This document shows, one piece after another, positions 46,136 to 56,297 of a DNA stretch of 64,000 nucleotides. The stretch spans positions 3,501,530-3,565,529 of the forward strand of contig NZ_CP080409.1 of NCBI RefSeq assembly GCF_019448235.1. The letters run 5' to 3'. Made by a program: the position numbers and the translations under genes. The stretch is from Nocardioides panacisoli. Lineage in GTDB: Bacteria; Actinomycetota; Actinomycetes; Propionibacteriales; Nocardioidaceae. Every line of letters begins with the position of its first letter. Position 1 is the first letter of the stretch. Below the pieces are notes generated by a model that saw only the letters and a program-made list of their open reading frames with translations, made no database searches and was not told the origin of the DNA.

Positions 46136-46947
46136 TGGGTCAGAAGATCAACCCGAACGGGTTCCGGCTCGGCATCTCCACCGACCACAAGTCGCGGTGG
46201 TACGCCGACAAGGACTACAAGGCCTACGTCGGCGAGGACGTCGCCATCCGCAAGCTGCTGTCCAAGGGCATGGAGCGCGCGGGCATCGCGAAGGTCGAGA
46301 TCGAGCGCACCCGCGACCGCGTCCGCGTCGACATCCACACCGCCCGGCCGGGCATCGTCATCGGCCGTCGCGGCGCCGAGGCCGACCGCATCCGCGGTGA
46401 CCTGGAGAAGCTGACCGGCAAGCAGGTGCAGCTCAACATCCTCGAGGTCAAGAACCCCGAGACCGAGGCGCAGCTCGTCGCGCAGGGCGTGGCCGAGCAG
46501 CTCGCCGGTCGCGTGCAGTTCCGCCGCGCGATGCGCAAGGCGATGCAGACCGCGATGCGCTCGGGCGCCAAGGGTGTCCGCATCCAGTGCTCGGGTCGCC
46601 TCAACGGTGCCGAGATGTCGCGCACGGAGTTCTACCGTGAGGGCCAGGTGCCGCTGCACACGCTGCGTGCCGACATCGACTACGGCGCCTACGAGGCCCG
46701 CACGACCTTCGGCCGCATCGGCGTGAAGGTCTGGATCTACAAGGGCGAGGTCGCCGGCACCCGTGCCGAGCGCCAGGCCCAGGCCGCGGCCCGCGCGGGC
46801 GTCCCCGGTCGTGGTGGCCGCGGTGGCGGCCGCGGTGGCGCACGCCGTCCGGCTCGCGGTGACCGCCCGACCCGTTCGGGTCGCGCGGACTCCTCCTCCG
46901 CCGGCGCCGAGGCGCCCGCGGAGCAGACCGCAGGAAAGGAGTCCTGA
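46135..46947 (+). CDS. rpsC: 30S ribosomal protein S3
   Basis: 270 residues. [14 protein letters not shown] opens the protein; [16 protein letters not shown] is the KH-domain loop and [20 protein letters not shown] the C-terminal domain. A Gly/Arg-rich then Ala/Glu-rich tail (about 215–270) is longer than in E. coli, as common in actinobacteria. Shapes the mRNA entry site. Confidence 0.98.
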   Translation: MGQKINPNGFRLGISTDHKSRWYADKDYKAYVGEDVAIRKLLSKGMERAGIAKVEIERTRDRVRVDIHTARPGIVIGRRGAEADRIRGDLEKLTGKQVQLNILEVKNPETEAQLVAQGVAEQLAGRVQFRRAMRKAMQTAMRSGAKGVRIQCSGRLNGAEMSRTEFYREGQVPLHTLRADIDYGAYEARTTFGRIGVKVWIYKGEVAGTRAERQAQAAARAGVPGRGGRGGGRGGARRPARGDRPTRSGRADSSSAGAEAPAEQTAGKES

Positions 46948-46950
46948 GCC

Positions 46951-47370
46951 ATGTTGATGCCCAAGCGCACCAAGTACCGCAAGCCCCACGCGCCCAAGCG
47001 CAAGGGGATGGCGAAGGGCGGCACCAAGCTGGCCTTCGGTGACTACGGCATCCAGGCGGTCGAGGGTCACTACGTGACCAACCGCCAGATCGAGGCTGCT
47101 CGTATCGCCATGACCCGCCACATCAAGCGTGGCGGCAAGGTGTGGATCAACATCTTCCCCGACATCCCGCTGACCAAGAAGCCCGCCGAGACCCGCATGG
47201 GTTCGGGCAAGGGGTCGCCGGAGTGGTGGATCGCCAACGTCAAGCCCGGTCGCGTGATGTTCGAGCTGTCCGGTGTCGAGGACGAGGTGGCTCGCGAGGC
47301 CATGCGCCGCGCGGTCCACAAGCTGCCCATGAAGTGCCGGATCATCTCGCGAGAGGCTGGTGAGTTCTGA
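46951..47370 (+). CDS. rplP: 50S ribosomal protein L16
   Basis: 139 residues. [19 protein letters not shown] at the start and [21 protein letters not shown] are diagnostic. L16 helps position A-site tRNA. ATG at 46951 or the in-frame ATG at 46957 could start it. It overlaps rpmC by one base. Confidence 0.98.
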   Translation: MLMPKRTKYRKPHAPKRKGMAKGGTKLAFGDYGIQAVEGHYVTNRQIEAARIAMTRHIKRGGKVWINIFPDIPLTKKPAETRMGSGKGSPEWWIANVKPGRVMFELSGVEDEVAREAMRRAVHKLPMKCRIISREAGEF

Positions 47371-47606
47371 TGGCCGCCACCAAGGCACACGAGCTGGACG
47401 AGCTCAACAACATCGACCTCGAGACCAAGCTGCGCGAGGCCAAGGAGGAGCTGTTCAACCTCCGCTTCCAGGCGGCCACCGGCCAGCTGGAGAGCCACGG
47501 TCGGCTTCGTGAGGTCAAGAAGGACATTGCCCGGATCTACACCGTGGTGCGTGAGCGCGAGCTCGGCATCCGGGTTGCCCCGGCTGGGGAAGAGGAGAGC
47601 GCATGA
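47370..47606 (+). CDS. rpmC: 50S ribosomal protein L29
   Basis: 78 residues, a two-helix protein: [18 protein letters not shown] and [22 protein letters not shown]. It lies near the tunnel exit next to L23. Overlaps rpsQ by four bases. Confidence 0.96.
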   Translation: MAATKAHELDELNNIDLETKLREAKEELFNLRFQAATGQLESHGRLREVKKDIARIYTVVRERELGIRVAPAGEEESA

Positions 47607-47881
47607 GCGAGCAGCTCGAGCAGGCCGGGACCGAGCGCAACTCGCGCAAGGTCCGTGAGGGCCTCGTCGTCAGCGACAAGATGGAGAAGACCGTCGTCGT
47701 CACCGTCGTGGACTGGGTCAAGCACCCGAAGTACCACAAGGTCATGCGCCGCAACACCCGTCTGAAGGCGCACGACGAGCACGAGTGCGGCGTCGGTGAC
47801 CGGGTCCGCCTCATGGAGACGCGCCCGCTGTCGGCCACCAAGCGGTGGCGCGTCGTGGAGATTCTGGAGCGTGCAAAGTGA
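47603..47881 (+). CDS. rpsQ: 30S ribosomal protein S17
   Basis: 92 residues. [19 protein letters not shown] and [20 protein letters not shown], then [21 protein letters not shown], identify S17, an early 16S rRNA-binding protein. Last gene of the S10 operon; it overlaps rplN by four bases, so the spc operon continues without a gap. Confidence 0.97.
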   Translation: MSEQLEQAGTERNSRKVREGLVVSDKMEKTVVVTVVDWVKHPKYHKVMRRNTRLKAHDEHECGVGDRVRLMETRPLSATKRWRVVEILERAK

Positions 47882-48246
47882 TTCAGCAGGAGTCGCGACT
47901 CAGCGTCGCCGACAACACCGGTGCCAAGGAGATCCTGTGCATCCGGGTGCTCGGTGGTTCCGGGCGTCGGTACGCCGGGATCGGTGACATCGTGGTCGCC
48001 ACCGTCAAGGACGCGATCCCCGGCGGCAACGTCAAGAAGGGCGAGGTCGTCAAGGCCGTCATCGTCCGTGCGGTCAAGGAGCGCCGTCGTGCCGACGGTT
48101 CCTACATCGCCTTCGACGAGAACGCCGCGGTGATCCTCAAGGCGGACGGCGAGCCGCGTGGCACCCGCATCTTCGGCCCCGTCGGCCGCGAGCTGCGCGA
48201 GAAGAAGTTCATGAAGATCATCTCGCTGGCACCGGAGGTGCTCTGA
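47878..48246 (+). CDS. rplN: 50S ribosomal protein L14
   Basis: 122 residues, the exact family length when started at GTG 47878 ([18 protein letters not shown]). [21 protein letters not shown] and [24 protein letters not shown] are conserved. It forms bridge contacts with 16S rRNA. Confidence 0.97.
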   Translation: MIQQESRLSVADNTGAKEILCIRVLGGSGRRYAGIGDIVVATVKDAIPGGNVKKGEVVKAVIVRAVKERRRADGSYIAFDENAAVILKADGEPRGTRIFGPVGRELREKKFMKIISLAPEVL

Positions 48247-48605
48247 TGGCGAAGCTCAAGATCAAGAAGGGCGACACCGTGAAGGTGATCGCCGGCAAGG
48301 ACAAGGGCGCTGAGGGCAAGGTCATCGGCGTGCTCCGCGAGGAGCAGCGCGTGATCGTCGAGGGCGTCAACCGCATCAAGCGGCACACCAAGGTCGTCGA
48401 CCAGGGCGGTCGCGCCGGCAACACCGGCGGGATCATCACCACCGAGGCCCCGATTCACGTGTCCAACGTGATGCTCGTGGAGGGTGACGGCGTCACCCGT
48501 GCGGGTGCCAAGCGGGTCGAGGTCACCAAGCGTCGCCCTGACGGCTCCGAGTACGCCGCCCACCGCAGCGTGCGCATCTCGCGCAAGACCGGCGAGGAGA
48601 TCTGA
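48246..48605 (+). CDS. rplX: 50S ribosomal protein L24
   Basis: 119 residues. The KOW motif is [44 protein letters not shown] follows. An assembly initiator of the 50S subunit. One-base overlaps with rplN and rplE. Confidence 0.97.
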   Translation: MAKLKIKKGDTVKVIAGKDKGAEGKVIGVLREEQRVIVEGVNRIKRHTKVVDQGGRAGNTGGIITTEAPIHVSNVMLVEGDGVTRAGAKRVEVTKRRPDGSEYAAHRSVRISRKTGEEI

Positions 48606-49174
48606 TGACCACTGAATCCGTCGAGAAGGTGCAGCCGCGACTGAAGACGCTGTACCGCGAGGAGATCCTGGGCTCGCTGAAGTCCGAGTTCGACATCGCG
48701 AACGTGATGCAGGTGCCCGGCCTGACCAAGATCGTGGTCAACATGGGCGTCGGCGACGCGGCCAAGGACTCCAAGCTGATCGAGGGCGCGATTCGCGACC
48801 TCACCGCGATCACCGGCCAGAAGCCGGCCGTGACGCGGGCGCGCAAGTCCATCGCGCAGTTCAAGCTGCGTGAGGGCATGCCGATCGGTGCGCACGTCAC
48901 GCTGCGTGGCGACCGCATGTGGGAGTTCCTGGACCGCCTGCTGACCCTGGCGCTGCCGCGCATCCGCGACTTCCGTGGCCTCTCGCCGCGGCAGTTCGAC
49001 GGTCGTGGCAACTACACCTTCGGCCTGACCGAGCAGGTCATGTTCCACGAGATCGACCAGGACAAGGTCGACCGCTCGCGGGGCATGGACATCACGATCG
49101 TGACCACCGCAACCGATGACGAGCAGGGGCGCGCGCTGCTGAAGCAGCTCGGCTTCCCGTTCAAGGAGAAGTGA
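48605..49174 (+). CDS. rplE: 50S ribosomal protein L5
   Basis: 189 residues. [38 protein letters not shown] and [20 protein letters not shown] are conserved. L5 binds 5S rRNA and contacts P-site tRNA. Confidence 0.98.
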   Translation: MTTESVEKVQPRLKTLYREEILGSLKSEFDIANVMQVPGLTKIVVNMGVGDAAKDSKLIEGAIRDLTAITGQKPAVTRARKSIAQFKLREGMPIGAHVTLRGDRMWEFLDRLLTLALPRIRDFRGLSPRQFDGRGNYTFGLTEQVMFHEIDQDKVDRSRGMDITIVTTATDDEQGRALLKQLGFPFKEK

Positions 49175-49175
49175 G

Positions 49176-49361
49176 ATGGCCAAGACTTCGCTGAAGGTCA
49201 AGGCAGCCCGCAAGCCGAAGTTCAAGGTGCGCGCCTACACCCGCTGCCAGCGGTGCGGTCGTCCCAAGTCGGTCTACCGCAAGTTCGGCCTGTGCCGGAT
49301 CTGCCTGCGGGAGATGGCGCACCGGGGCGAGCTGCCCGGCGTGACCAAGTCCAGCTGGTAA
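49176..49361 (+). CDS. rpsZ: 30S ribosomal protein S14, type Z (zinc form)
   Basis: 61 residues, the short zinc-binding form. Cys24, Cys27, Cys40 and Cys43 (CQRC and CRIC) form the zinc site. This is the housekeeping copy in spc operons of Gram-positives; zinc-free paralogs are usually encoded elsewhere. Confidence 0.97.
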   Translation: MAKTSLKVKAARKPKFKVRAYTRCQRCGRPKSVYRKFGLCRICLREMAHRGELPGVTKSSW

Positions 49362-49475
49362 TCGGCAGTGCGGGGTGCGCTCCCGGCGTACCCCTCACCT
49401 CCACCCCGCAATGAAGTTGCAGGTCCGCACCGCCGCAGAGCGGGCGGAAACCACAGCAGAGAGAGAACACGCATC

Positions 49476-49880
49476 ATGACGATGACTGACCCGATCGCAG
49501 ACATGCTGACGCGTCTGCGCAACGCCAATCAGGCGTACCACGAAACGGTGTCGATGCCGTCGAGCAAGGTCAAGCAGGGCGTCGCCAAGATCCTCGAGCA
49601 GGAGGGCTACATCACCTCCTTCGAGGTCGCCGACAGCGACACCGGCGTGGCCCGGACCCTCACGATCACGCTCAAGTACGGGCGCAACCGTGAGCGGTCG
49701 ATCGCCGGCGTGCGGCGCATCAGCAAGCCCGGTCTGCGGGTCTACGCCAAGCACACCGGACTGCCCAAGGTGCTCGGTGGCCTGGGCGTGGCGATCATCT
49801 CGACCAGCCACGGCCTGCTCACCGACCGCCAGGCCAACCAGAAGGGCGTGGGTGGGGAAGTCCTCGCCTACGTCTGGTGA
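49476..49880 (+). CDS. rpsH: 30S ribosomal protein S8
   Basis: 134 residues. [20 protein letters not shown] opens the protein and [26 protein letters not shown] closes it, both typical. In E. coli S8 is the repressor of the spc operon. A 114-base gap precedes it, and GAGAG lies before the ATG at 49476. Confidence 0.98.
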   Translation: MTMTDPIADMLTRLRNANQAYHETVSMPSSKVKQGVAKILEQEGYITSFEVADSDTGVARTLTITLKYGRNRERSIAGVRRISKPGLRVYAKHTGLPKVLGGLGVAIISTSHGLLTDRQANQKGVGGEVLAYVW

Positions 49881-49905
49881 CGAGACCAGGAAGAGAGGAA
49901 AAGCT

Positions 49906-50445
49906 ATGTCGCGCATTGGCAAGCTCCCCGTCCCGGTCCCGGCCGGCGTGAACGTGACGATCGACGGAGCCGTGGTGACGGTCAAGGGCCCCAAGGGCGA
50001 GTTGAGCCACACCGTGGCCGACCCGATCGTGGTCGAGCAGGGCGATGGCGTGCTCGACGTCAAGCGTCCCGACGACGAGCGTCGCAGCAAGGCCCTGCAC
50101 GGCCTGACCCGGACGCTGGTGAACAACATGGTCACCGGCGTCACCGACGGCTTCGAGAAGGACCTCGAAATCGTTGGTGTCGGGTACCGCGTCGTGCCCA
50201 AGGGCCCGACCCAGCTGGAGCTGCAGCTGGGCTACTCGCACCCGATCACCTTCAACGCCCCCGAAGGCGTCACCTTCGCCACCGACGGTCCGACGAAGCT
50301 GACCGTCCAGGGCATCGACAAGCAGGTCGTCGGTGAGGTGGCAGCGAACATCCGCAAGCTCCGCAAGCCCGAGCCCTACAAGGGCAAGGGTGTCCGGTAC
50401 GCCGGCGAGCGCATCCGTCGCAAGGTCGGAAAGGCTGGTAAGTGA
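49906..50445 (+). CDS. rplF: 50S ribosomal protein L6
   Basis: 179 residues. [21 protein letters not shown] and the C-terminal [26 protein letters not shown] are diagnostic. It lies near the factor-binding site. AGAGGAAAAG precedes the ATG at 49906. Confidence 0.98.
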   Translation: MSRIGKLPVPVPAGVNVTIDGAVVTVKGPKGELSHTVADPIVVEQGDGVLDVKRPDDERRSKALHGLTRTLVNNMVTGVTDGFEKDLEIVGVGYRVVPKGPTQLELQLGYSHPITFNAPEGVTFATDGPTKLTVQGIDKQVVGEVAANIRKLRKPEPYKGKGVRYAGERIRRKVGKAGK

Positions 50446-50447
50446 CC

Positions 50448-50831
50448 ATGGCGATCACCATCAAGCAGCAGCGTCACCTGGCGCCGAAGGCCCGGCAGCG
50501 CCTGCGTCGCCAGGTCCGGGGCCGCAAGAAGATCTCCGGCACCGCCGAGCGTCCGCGCCTGGTCGTCACCCGCTCGTCGAAGCACATCACCGCACAGGTG
50601 GTCGACGACGTGGTCGGCAAGACCCTGGTTTCGGCCTCGACCATGGAGGTGGACCTCCGGTCCGCCGACGGGGACAAGACCGCCAAGGCCAAGCAGGTCG
50701 GCGAGCTCGTCGCTGCTCGGGCCAAGGAGCAGGGGATCGCCTCGGTCGTCTTCGACCGAGCCGGCAACAAGTACCACGGTCGCATCGCGGCCCTGGCCGA
50801 CGGCGCCCGCGAGGGCGGCCTCAGCCTCTGA
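50448..50831 (+). CDS. rplR: 50S ribosomal protein L18
   Basis: 127 residues. [18 protein letters not shown] and [26 protein letters not shown] are typical; L18 binds 5S rRNA with L5. ATG at 50448 is used; the GTG at 50442 overlaps the rplF stop and is an alternative start two codons longer. Confidence 0.97.
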   Translation: MAITIKQQRHLAPKARQRLRRQVRGRKKISGTAERPRLVVTRSSKHITAQVVDDVVGKTLVSASTMEVDLRSADGDKTAKAKQVGELVAARAKEQGIASVVFDRAGNKYHGRIAALADGAREGGLSL

Positions 50832-50856
50832 GACAAGGAACCGAGGAGACTTACTC

Positions 50857-51495
50857 ATGAGCGAATCCCAGCGCGGACAGCGTTCGGGTGGCGGCCGTCG
50901 CGGACGCGACGACCGGCGCGGCTCGGACAGGAACCAGTACGTCGAGCGCGTGGTCACCATCAACCGCGTCGCCAAGGTGGTCAAGGGTGGCCGCCGGTTC
51001 AGCTTCACCGCCCTCGTGGTGGTGGGTGACGGCGACGGCCTGGTCGGTGTCGGCTACGGCAAGGCCAAGGAGGTGCCCTCGGCGATCGCCAAGGGCGTGG
51101 AGATCGCGAAGAAGAACTTCTTCCGCGTTCCCCGCATCCAGGGCACGATCCCGCACACCGTGCAGGGTGAGAAGGCGGCCGGCGTGGTCCTGCTGCGTCC
51201 CGCCTCGCCCGGTACCGGTGTGATCGCCGGCGGTCCGGTGCGTGCGGTCCTGGAGTGCGCGGGCATCCACGACGTGCTCACCAAGTCGCTGGGCACCTCG
51301 AACCAGATCAACATCGTCCACGCGACGATCGAGGCCCTGCGCATGCTGGAGCAGCCCGAGGCCGTCGCGGCGCGCCGCGGCCTGGCGGTCGAGGACGTCG
51401 CCCCGGCGGCGCTCCTCAAGGCCAAGGAAGAGGGCGAGCGCGAGGCTGCCGAGGCGGCCAAGACCGACGGCGAGCACGCAGGGGTGAACTCCTGA
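50857..51495 (+). CDS. rpsE: 30S ribosomal protein S5
   Basis: 212 residues. [43 protein letters not shown] and [21 protein letters not shown] identify S5, which helps decoding fidelity and mRNA unwinding. One-base overlap with rpmD. Confidence 0.98.
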   Translation: MSESQRGQRSGGGRRGRDDRRGSDRNQYVERVVTINRVAKVVKGGRRFSFTALVVVGDGDGLVGVGYGKAKEVPSAIAKGVEIAKKNFFRVPRIQGTIPHTVQGEKAAGVVLLRPASPGTGVIAGGPVRAVLECAGIHDVLTKSLGTSNQINIVHATIEALRMLEQPEAVAARRGLAVEDVAPAALLKAKEEGEREAAEAAKTDGEHAGVNS

Positions 51496-51677
51496 TGGCA
51501 CAGCTGAAGGTCCAGCAGAAGAAGTCGACGATCGGCTGCAAGCCCAACCAGCGCGAGACCGTGCGTGCGCTCGGGCTGCGTCGGATCGGCGACACCGTGA
51601 TCAAGGAGGACCGCCCGGAGATCCGGGGCATGGTCCGGACCGTCAGCCACCTGGTGACGGTCGAGGAGGTCGAGTGA
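51495..51677 (+). CDS. rpmD: 50S ribosomal protein L30
   Basis: 60 residues. [28 protein letters not shown] is the L30 signature region. One base separates its stop from the rplO start. Confidence 0.97.
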   Translation: MAQLKVQQKKSTIGCKPNQRETVRALGLRRIGDTVIKEDRPEIRGMVRTVSHLVTVEEVE

Positions 51678-51678
51678 C

Positions 51679-52119
51679 ATGACGCTGAAGCTGCACCACC
51701 TGCGGCCGGCGCCGGGCGCGAAGACCGCCAAGAACCGCGTGGGTCGCGGTGAGGCGTCCAAGGGCAAGACGGCCGGTCGCGGTACCAAGGGCACCAAGGC
51801 CCGCGGGCAGGTTCCGGCCGCCTTCGAGGGTGGCCAGATGCCGCTGCACATGCGGCTGCCGAAGCTCAAGGGCTTCAAGAACCCGTTCAAGGTCACCTAC
51901 CAGGTCGTCAACCTGGACCGCATCAACGAGCTCTTCCCCGAGGGCGGTGACGTCACGCCGGCCGAGCTGGTCGAGCGCGGCGCGGTCCGCAAGGGCGAGC
52001 CGGTGAAGGTGCTGGGCCAGGGTGACCTCACGGTGAAGGTCGCGGTGAGCGCCCAGGCGTTCTCCGCGTCGGCCAAGGAGAAGATCGAGGGCGCTGGCGG
52101 CAGCGTCACGGTCCTCTGA
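51679..52119 (+). CDS. rplO: 50S ribosomal protein L15
   Basis: 146 residues. [34 protein letters not shown] and [20 protein letters not shown] are typical of L15, a late-assembly protein that organises the 50S core. It is followed by a terminator-like hairpin, then secY. Confidence 0.98.
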   Translation: MTLKLHHLRPAPGAKTAKNRVGRGEASKGKTAGRGTKGTKARGQVPAAFEGGQMPLHMRLPKLKGFKNPFKVTYQVVNLDRINELFPEGGDVTPAELVERGAVRKGEPVKVLGQGDLTVKVAVSAQAFSASAKEKIEGAGGSVTVL

Positions 52120-52143
52120 GGCGCACCACCCGAGGCAGATGAG

Positions 52144-52178
52144 GGGCGCGATGGTCGGTCACGGCCGTCGCGCCCTTT
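52144..52178 (+). terminator. Terminator or attenuator between rplO and secY
   Basis: GGGCGCGATGG (52144–52154 region) pairs with CCGTCGCGCCC (52165–52175), with one T-G wobble, followed by TTT. A TTAGGCT sequence near 52228 may be the -10 of a separate secY promoter. Confidence 0.6.
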
Positions 52179-52336
52179 GCCACATCGGCCACCGTGCCGC
52201 ACCCGCGGTGCGCACTGGCCGCCCTGTTAGGCTTCCCCGCGTCGTCCGGTGGTGACCGGACCGGTTGACCGAGGACCCGTACGTCGGGTCGACTGCACCG
52301 CGGGAAGCGGACGAACCAGTACGAAATGAGGATCGC

Positions 52337-53644
52337 GTGCTCAGTGCGTTCGTGAACGCATTCCGAACTCCGGACCTGCGGCGCAAGCTGCTGTTCGTCC
52401 TGATGATCGTGGTGATCTTCCGGCTCGGGTCGCAGATCCCGGCCCCGGGCGTGAACGTCTCCAACGTCCAGGCCTGCCTCAGCGACGCCCAGAACCAGGA
52501 GGGCGTCTACACGCTGATCAACCTGTTCTCCGGTGGCGCGCTGCTCCAGCTGACGATCTTCGCGCTGGGGATCATGCCCTACATCACCGCGAGCATCATC
52601 CTGCAGCTGCTGGTCGTGGTGATCCCACGTCTGGAGGCCCTCAAGAAGGAGGGCCAGAGCGGCCAGGCCAAGATCACGCAGTACACGCGCTACCTCACCC
52701 TGGGGCTCGCGGTCCTGCAGGCGACCGGCATCGTGGCGCTCGCGCGCACCGGCAACCTGCTGCAGAACTGCAACACCGACGAGTTCCCCCTGCTGCACGA
52801 CAACAGCATGTCGACCTTCCTCGTCATGGTCGTCACGATGACCGCGGGCACGGCCGTCATCATGTGGCTCGGCGAGCTCATCACCGAGCGCGGCGTCGGC
52901 AACGGCATGTCGATCCTCATCTTCTGCCAGGTCGTCGCGACCTTCCCCTCCGCCCTGTGGCAGGTCGCCAAGACTCGCGGCTGGTGGACCTTCGCGGTGG
53001 TGATGGCCATCGGACTGGTCATCGTCGCCGCCGTGACCTTCATCGAGCAGTCCCAGCGCCGCATCCCGGTGCAGTACGCGCGCCGGATGGTCGGTCGCAA
53101 GATGTTCGGCGGCTCCTCGACCTACATCCCGTTGAAGGTCAACCAGGCCGGCATCATCCCGGTGATCTTCGCCTCGTCGTTGCTCTACCTGCCCGCGATG
53201 GCGACGCAGTTCAACCAGAACGCCGACTCGGCCTGGGTGCGCTTCCTCGGTGACTACTTCGTCTCCGGTGACCACCCGGTCTACATGGCGACCTACTTCG
53301 GTCTCATCGTCTTCTTCACCTACTTCTACGTGTCGATCACCTTCAACCCAGAAGAGGTGGCCGACAACATGAAGAAGTACGGCGGCTTCATCCCCGGTAT
53401 CCGCGCGGGGAAGCCCACCCAGGACTACCTGTCCTACGTCCTCTCCCGGATCACCTTCCCGGGTTCCATGTACTTGGGGCTGGTCGCTCTCGCCCCGCTG
53501 ATCGCCCTGGTCCTGATCGACGCCAACCAGAACTTCCCGTTCGGTGGCACCTCGATCCTGATCATGGTCGGTGTCGCGCTCGACACCGTGAAGCAGATCG
53601 AGAGCCAGCTCCAGCAGCGCAACTACGAAGGATTCCTGAGGTAG
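52337..53644 (+). CDS. secY: Preprotein translocase subunit SecY
   Basis: A 435-residue channel subunit with ten membrane helices that forms the SecYEG translocation pore. FRLGSQIPAPGVN, GIMPYITASIILQLL (plug and helix 2 region) and STYIPLKVNQAGIIPVIFASSLLYLP are conserved. GTG at 52337 is chosen because the family starts LSAFVNAFRTPDLRRK and GAGG lies just upstream. Confidence 0.97.
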   Translation: MLSAFVNAFRTPDLRRKLLFVLMIVVIFRLGSQIPAPGVNVSNVQACLSDAQNQEGVYTLINLFSGGALLQLTIFALGIMPYITASIILQLLVVVIPRLEALKKEGQSGQAKITQYTRYLTLGLAVLQATGIVALARTGNLLQNCNTDEFPLLHDNSMSTFLVMVVTMTAGTAVIMWLGELITERGVGNGMSILIFCQVVATFPSALWQVAKTRGWWTFAVVMAIGLVIVAAVTFIEQSQRRIPVQYARRMVGRKMFGGSSTYIPLKVNQAGIIPVIFASSLLYLPAMATQFNQNADSAWVRFLGDYFVSGDHPVYMATYFGLIVFFTYFYVSITFNPEEVADNMKKYGGFIPGIRAGKPTQDYLSYVLSRITFPGSMYLGLVALAPLIALVLIDANQNFPFGGTSILIMVGVALDTVKQIESQLQQRNYEGFLR

Positions 53645-53650
53645 ACGACC

Positions 53651-54226
53651 ATGCGACTGATCATCATGGGTCCCCCGGGTGCCGGCAAGGGCACGCAGGC
53701 GGCGTTCATCGGCGAGAAGTTCGAGATCCCCGCCATCTCCACCGGTGACATCTTCCGTGCCAACGTCGCCGACGGCACGCCGCTCGGCGTGGAGGCGAAG
53801 CGGTACATGGACGCGGGGGAGTACGTCCCCGACGAGGTCACCAACTCCATGGTCCGCAACCGGATCGCCGAGCCCGACGCGGAGCCGGGCTTCCTGCTCG
53901 ACGGCTACCCCCGCACGGTCGCCCAGGTCGAGGAGCTGGACCAGATGGTCCAGGACTCCGGCCACCGCATCGACGCGGTCGTGGTGCTGACCTGTGACGA
54001 GGAGGAGCTCATCGCCCGGCTGCTCCAGCGCGCCGAGACCGACGGCCGCGCCGACGACACCGAGGACGTGATCCGTCGGCGCCAGGAGGTCTACACCGAG
54101 CAGACCGCCCCGCTGATCGACGTCTACCGCAGCCGTGGCGTGCTGCAGGAGGTCGACGGCATGGGTGAGGTCGACGAGGTCACCCAGCGCATCTTCGCGG
54201 CGCTGGACAGCGTCTCCGAGTCCTGA
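53651..54226 (+). CDS. adk: Adenylate kinase
   Basis: A 191-residue short-type adenylate kinase, interconverting ATP plus AMP and two ADP. P-loop GPPGAGKGTQ is at residues 7–16; STGDIFRANV and LLDGYPRT bind AMP. The LID is the short loop form (RAETDGRADDTEDVIRRR) without zinc cysteines, as in mycobacteria. Six bases after secY. Confidence 0.97.
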   Translation: MRLIIMGPPGAGKGTQAAFIGEKFEIPAISTGDIFRANVADGTPLGVEAKRYMDAGEYVPDEVTNSMVRNRIAEPDAEPGFLLDGYPRTVAQVEELDQMVQDSGHRIDAVVVLTCDEEELIARLLQRAETDGRADDTEDVIRRRQEVYTEQTAPLIDVYRSRGVLQEVDGMGEVDEVTQRIFAALDSVSES

Positions 54227-54238
54227 GCCGCGGTCGCG

Positions 54239-55060
54239 ATGTTCGGTGCCAACCGGCTCCAGCTGAAGTCCCCGGACGAGCTGGAGGTGATGCGGCGCGC
54301 CGGCCTGGTGGTCGCGCGCACCCTCGCCGCGGTCGAGGACGCCGTACGGCCGGGCATCACGACCGGTGAGCTGAACGACCTCGCGGAGGACGCGATCCTG
54401 TCCTCGGGTGCGATCCCGTCGTTCCTGGGCTACAGCGAGCCGCCGTACCCGGCCAGCATCTGCACCTCGGTCAACGACGAGGTGGTGCACGGGATCCCCG
54501 GTGACCGGGTGCTCGCCGAGGGCGACATCGTCTCGGTCGACTGTGGCGCGATCGTGGACGGCTGGCACGGCGACGCGGCCGTCACGATCGCGGTGGGTGA
54601 GACCAGTCCCGAGGCGAGCGAGCTGATGCGCGTCACCCGCGAAGCGCTGTGGGCCGGACTGGCCGCGGTGCGGTTCGGCGGTCGCGTCGGCGACATCGGC
54701 GCGGCCGTGGAGGCCCACGTGCGGTCGCAAGGGGCCTACGGCGTGGTCGAGGACTACACCGGCCACGGGATCGGCACCGAGATGCACATGCCACCCGAGG
54801 TGCCCAACCTCGGCGGCACCCGCGGACCCCGGATGCGTCACGGCACGACGCTGGCCGTCGAGCCGATGGTGACGACGGGGGACCAGGCCACCACGGTGCG
54901 GCCCGACGAGTGGACCGTCGCGACGCGCGACGGCGGCTGGGCAGCCCACCACGAGCACACCTTCGCCCTGACCGAGCGCGGCGTCTGGGTCCTCACCGCG
55001 CTCGACGGCGGGGCCGCGGAGCTGGAGCGACTCGGCGTCCCGTACGGCGGTCCCGACTAG
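54239..55060 (+). CDS. map: Methionine aminopeptidase, type I
   Basis: A 273-residue metallopeptidase that removes the initiator methionine. SVNDEVVHGIPG carries the substrate-binding His, VDCGAIVDGWHGDAAVT the two metal aspartates, and GHGIGTEMHMPPEVPN and EPMVTTG the metal His and Glu residues. It lies 12 bases after adk in the normal secY-adk-map order. Confidence 0.96.
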   Translation: MFGANRLQLKSPDELEVMRRAGLVVARTLAAVEDAVRPGITTGELNDLAEDAILSSGAIPSFLGYSEPPYPASICTSVNDEVVHGIPGDRVLAEGDIVSVDCGAIVDGWHGDAAVTIAVGETSPEASELMRVTREALWAGLAAVRFGGRVGDIGAAVEAHVRSQGAYGVVEDYTGHGIGTEMHMPPEVPNLGGTRGPRMRHGTTLAVEPMVTTGDQATTVRPDEWTVATRDGGWAAHHEHTFALTERGVWVLTALDGGAAELERLGVPYGGPD

Positions 55061-55094
55061 GGCAGTGACCCGGTCCGTGCAACAATCGAGGCCA

Positions 55095-55195
55095 CCACGA
55101 GGGGAGTATTCCTCCGCTGCGGTTCTCGTCATCACGACCGGCGCACCGGTCCGGGTCCGCAGGTCGCGGCGACGCGGCGGAAGAGACCTCGGGCG
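55095..55195 (+). promoter_or_regulatory. Manganese (yybP-ykoY type) riboswitch
   Basis: GAGGGGAGTA at 55099–55108 matches the conserved L1 element, AGACC followed by TCG (55184–55191) matches the closing L3 element, and CGAGG/CCTCG pair as P1. Variable helices fill the middle (GTCATCACGAC follows the first). The class senses Mn and controls TerC/Alx and other Mn exporters; a TerC gene follows 32 bases downstream. I am fairly, not fully, sure because the helices between were folded only by eye. Confidence 0.72.
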
Positions 55196-55226
55196 ATCCA
55201 GCCACCGATCAGCCTGAAGGAGTCCC

Positions 55227-56249
55227 GTGGACGTCTCGACCCTGGAATGGACCATCACGCTCACCGTGACGGTCGCCGTACTGCTCTTCGACGTGGTGAT
55301 GATCGCCCGCGATCCGCACGAGCCGTCGATGAAGGAGTGCGTGATCGCCTTCGCCGTCTACGTCGGCGCGGCCGTCGCCTTCGGCATCTGGACGATGGTC
55401 TTCCACGGCCACTCCTACGGCGTGGACTTCTTCACCGGCTTCGTGATCGAGAAGAGCCTCTCGGTCGACAACCTCTTCGTCTTCCTGATCCTGATGTCGG
55501 CGCTGAACGTGCCGCGCAAGTACCAGCAGGAGGCGCTGATGGTCGGCATCATCCTCGCGCTGGTCTTCCGGGGCATCTTCATCGCCGTCGGCTACCAGCT
55601 GGTCAACAACCTCAGCTGGATCTTCTACGTCTTCGGCGCCTTCCTCATCTACACCGCCTACAGCCTGGTGAAGTCCTACACGACCCACCACGAGGAACAC
55701 CCCGAGGACAACGTGATCGTGCGGTTCGCGCAGCGGCGCCTCAACGTCGGCACGGAGTTCCACGGCCTCAAGCCCTGGTACCACTCCGCGGGCGTCCGCG
55801 TGGTCTCGCCGATGGTGATCGTCATCATCGCGCTCGGTGTCACCGACATCATGTTCGCCGTCGACTCGATCCCCGCGATCTTCGGCATCACCCAGGAGCC
55901 CTACCTGGTCTTCACCGCGAACGTGTTCGCGCTGATGGGCCTGCGCCAGCTGTACTTCCTGCTCGGCGGGCTGCTGGAGCGCCTGGTCTACCTCTCGCTC
56001 GGCCTGGCCTTCATCCTCGCCTTCATCGGCGTGAAGCTGGTGCTGCACGCCCTGCACGAGAACGAGCTGCCCTTCATCAACGGGGGCGAGCACGTCGGCG
56101 TGCCGGAGGTGAGCTCGCTGATGAGCCTCGCGGTGATCGCGGTGACCCTGGTGGTCACGGCAGTCGCGAGCCTGTGGTCCTCGCGCAACGAGCCGGCCAC
56201 GGAGCCGGCCGGTGCGGACACCGACGCCCCGTCGGGCGACCAGCGCTGA
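55227..56249 (+). CDS. TerC/Alx-family integral membrane protein, probable Mn exporter
   Basis: A 340-residue protein with about nine helices. The paired family motifs are EKSLSVDNLFVF and TDIMFAVDSIPAIF, whose aspartates are membrane-embedded and probably bind the metal. Alx/MntX-type members export manganese and are often riboswitch-controlled, which agrees with the upstream element. AAGGAG lies before the GTG. The gene interrupts the usual map-infA junction of the ribosomal cluster. Confidence 0.92.
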   Translation: MDVSTLEWTITLTVTVAVLLFDVVMIARDPHEPSMKECVIAFAVYVGAAVAFGIWTMVFHGHSYGVDFFTGFVIEKSLSVDNLFVFLILMSALNVPRKYQQEALMVGIILALVFRGIFIAVGYQLVNNLSWIFYVFGAFLIYTAYSLVKSYTTHHEEHPEDNVIVRFAQRRLNVGTEFHGLKPWYHSAGVRVVSPMVIVIIALGVTDIMFAVDSIPAIFGITQEPYLVFTANVFALMGLRQLYFLLGGLLERLVYLSLGLAFILAFIGVKLVLHALHENELPFINGGEHVGVPEVSSLMSLAVIAVTLVVTAVASLWSSRNEPATEPAGADTDAPSGDQR

Positions 56250-56297
56250 CGTCCCGGCCGGGGGAATGCCGAGCGGCCGCGACGCCTTGACCCAGTG

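Noticed and set aside
52106..55264. A frame of about a thousand codons on the minus strand opposite secY, adk and map
   Set aside because: It is antisense to three conserved genes, and its translation is His/Gly/Asp-rich without any recognisable domain.
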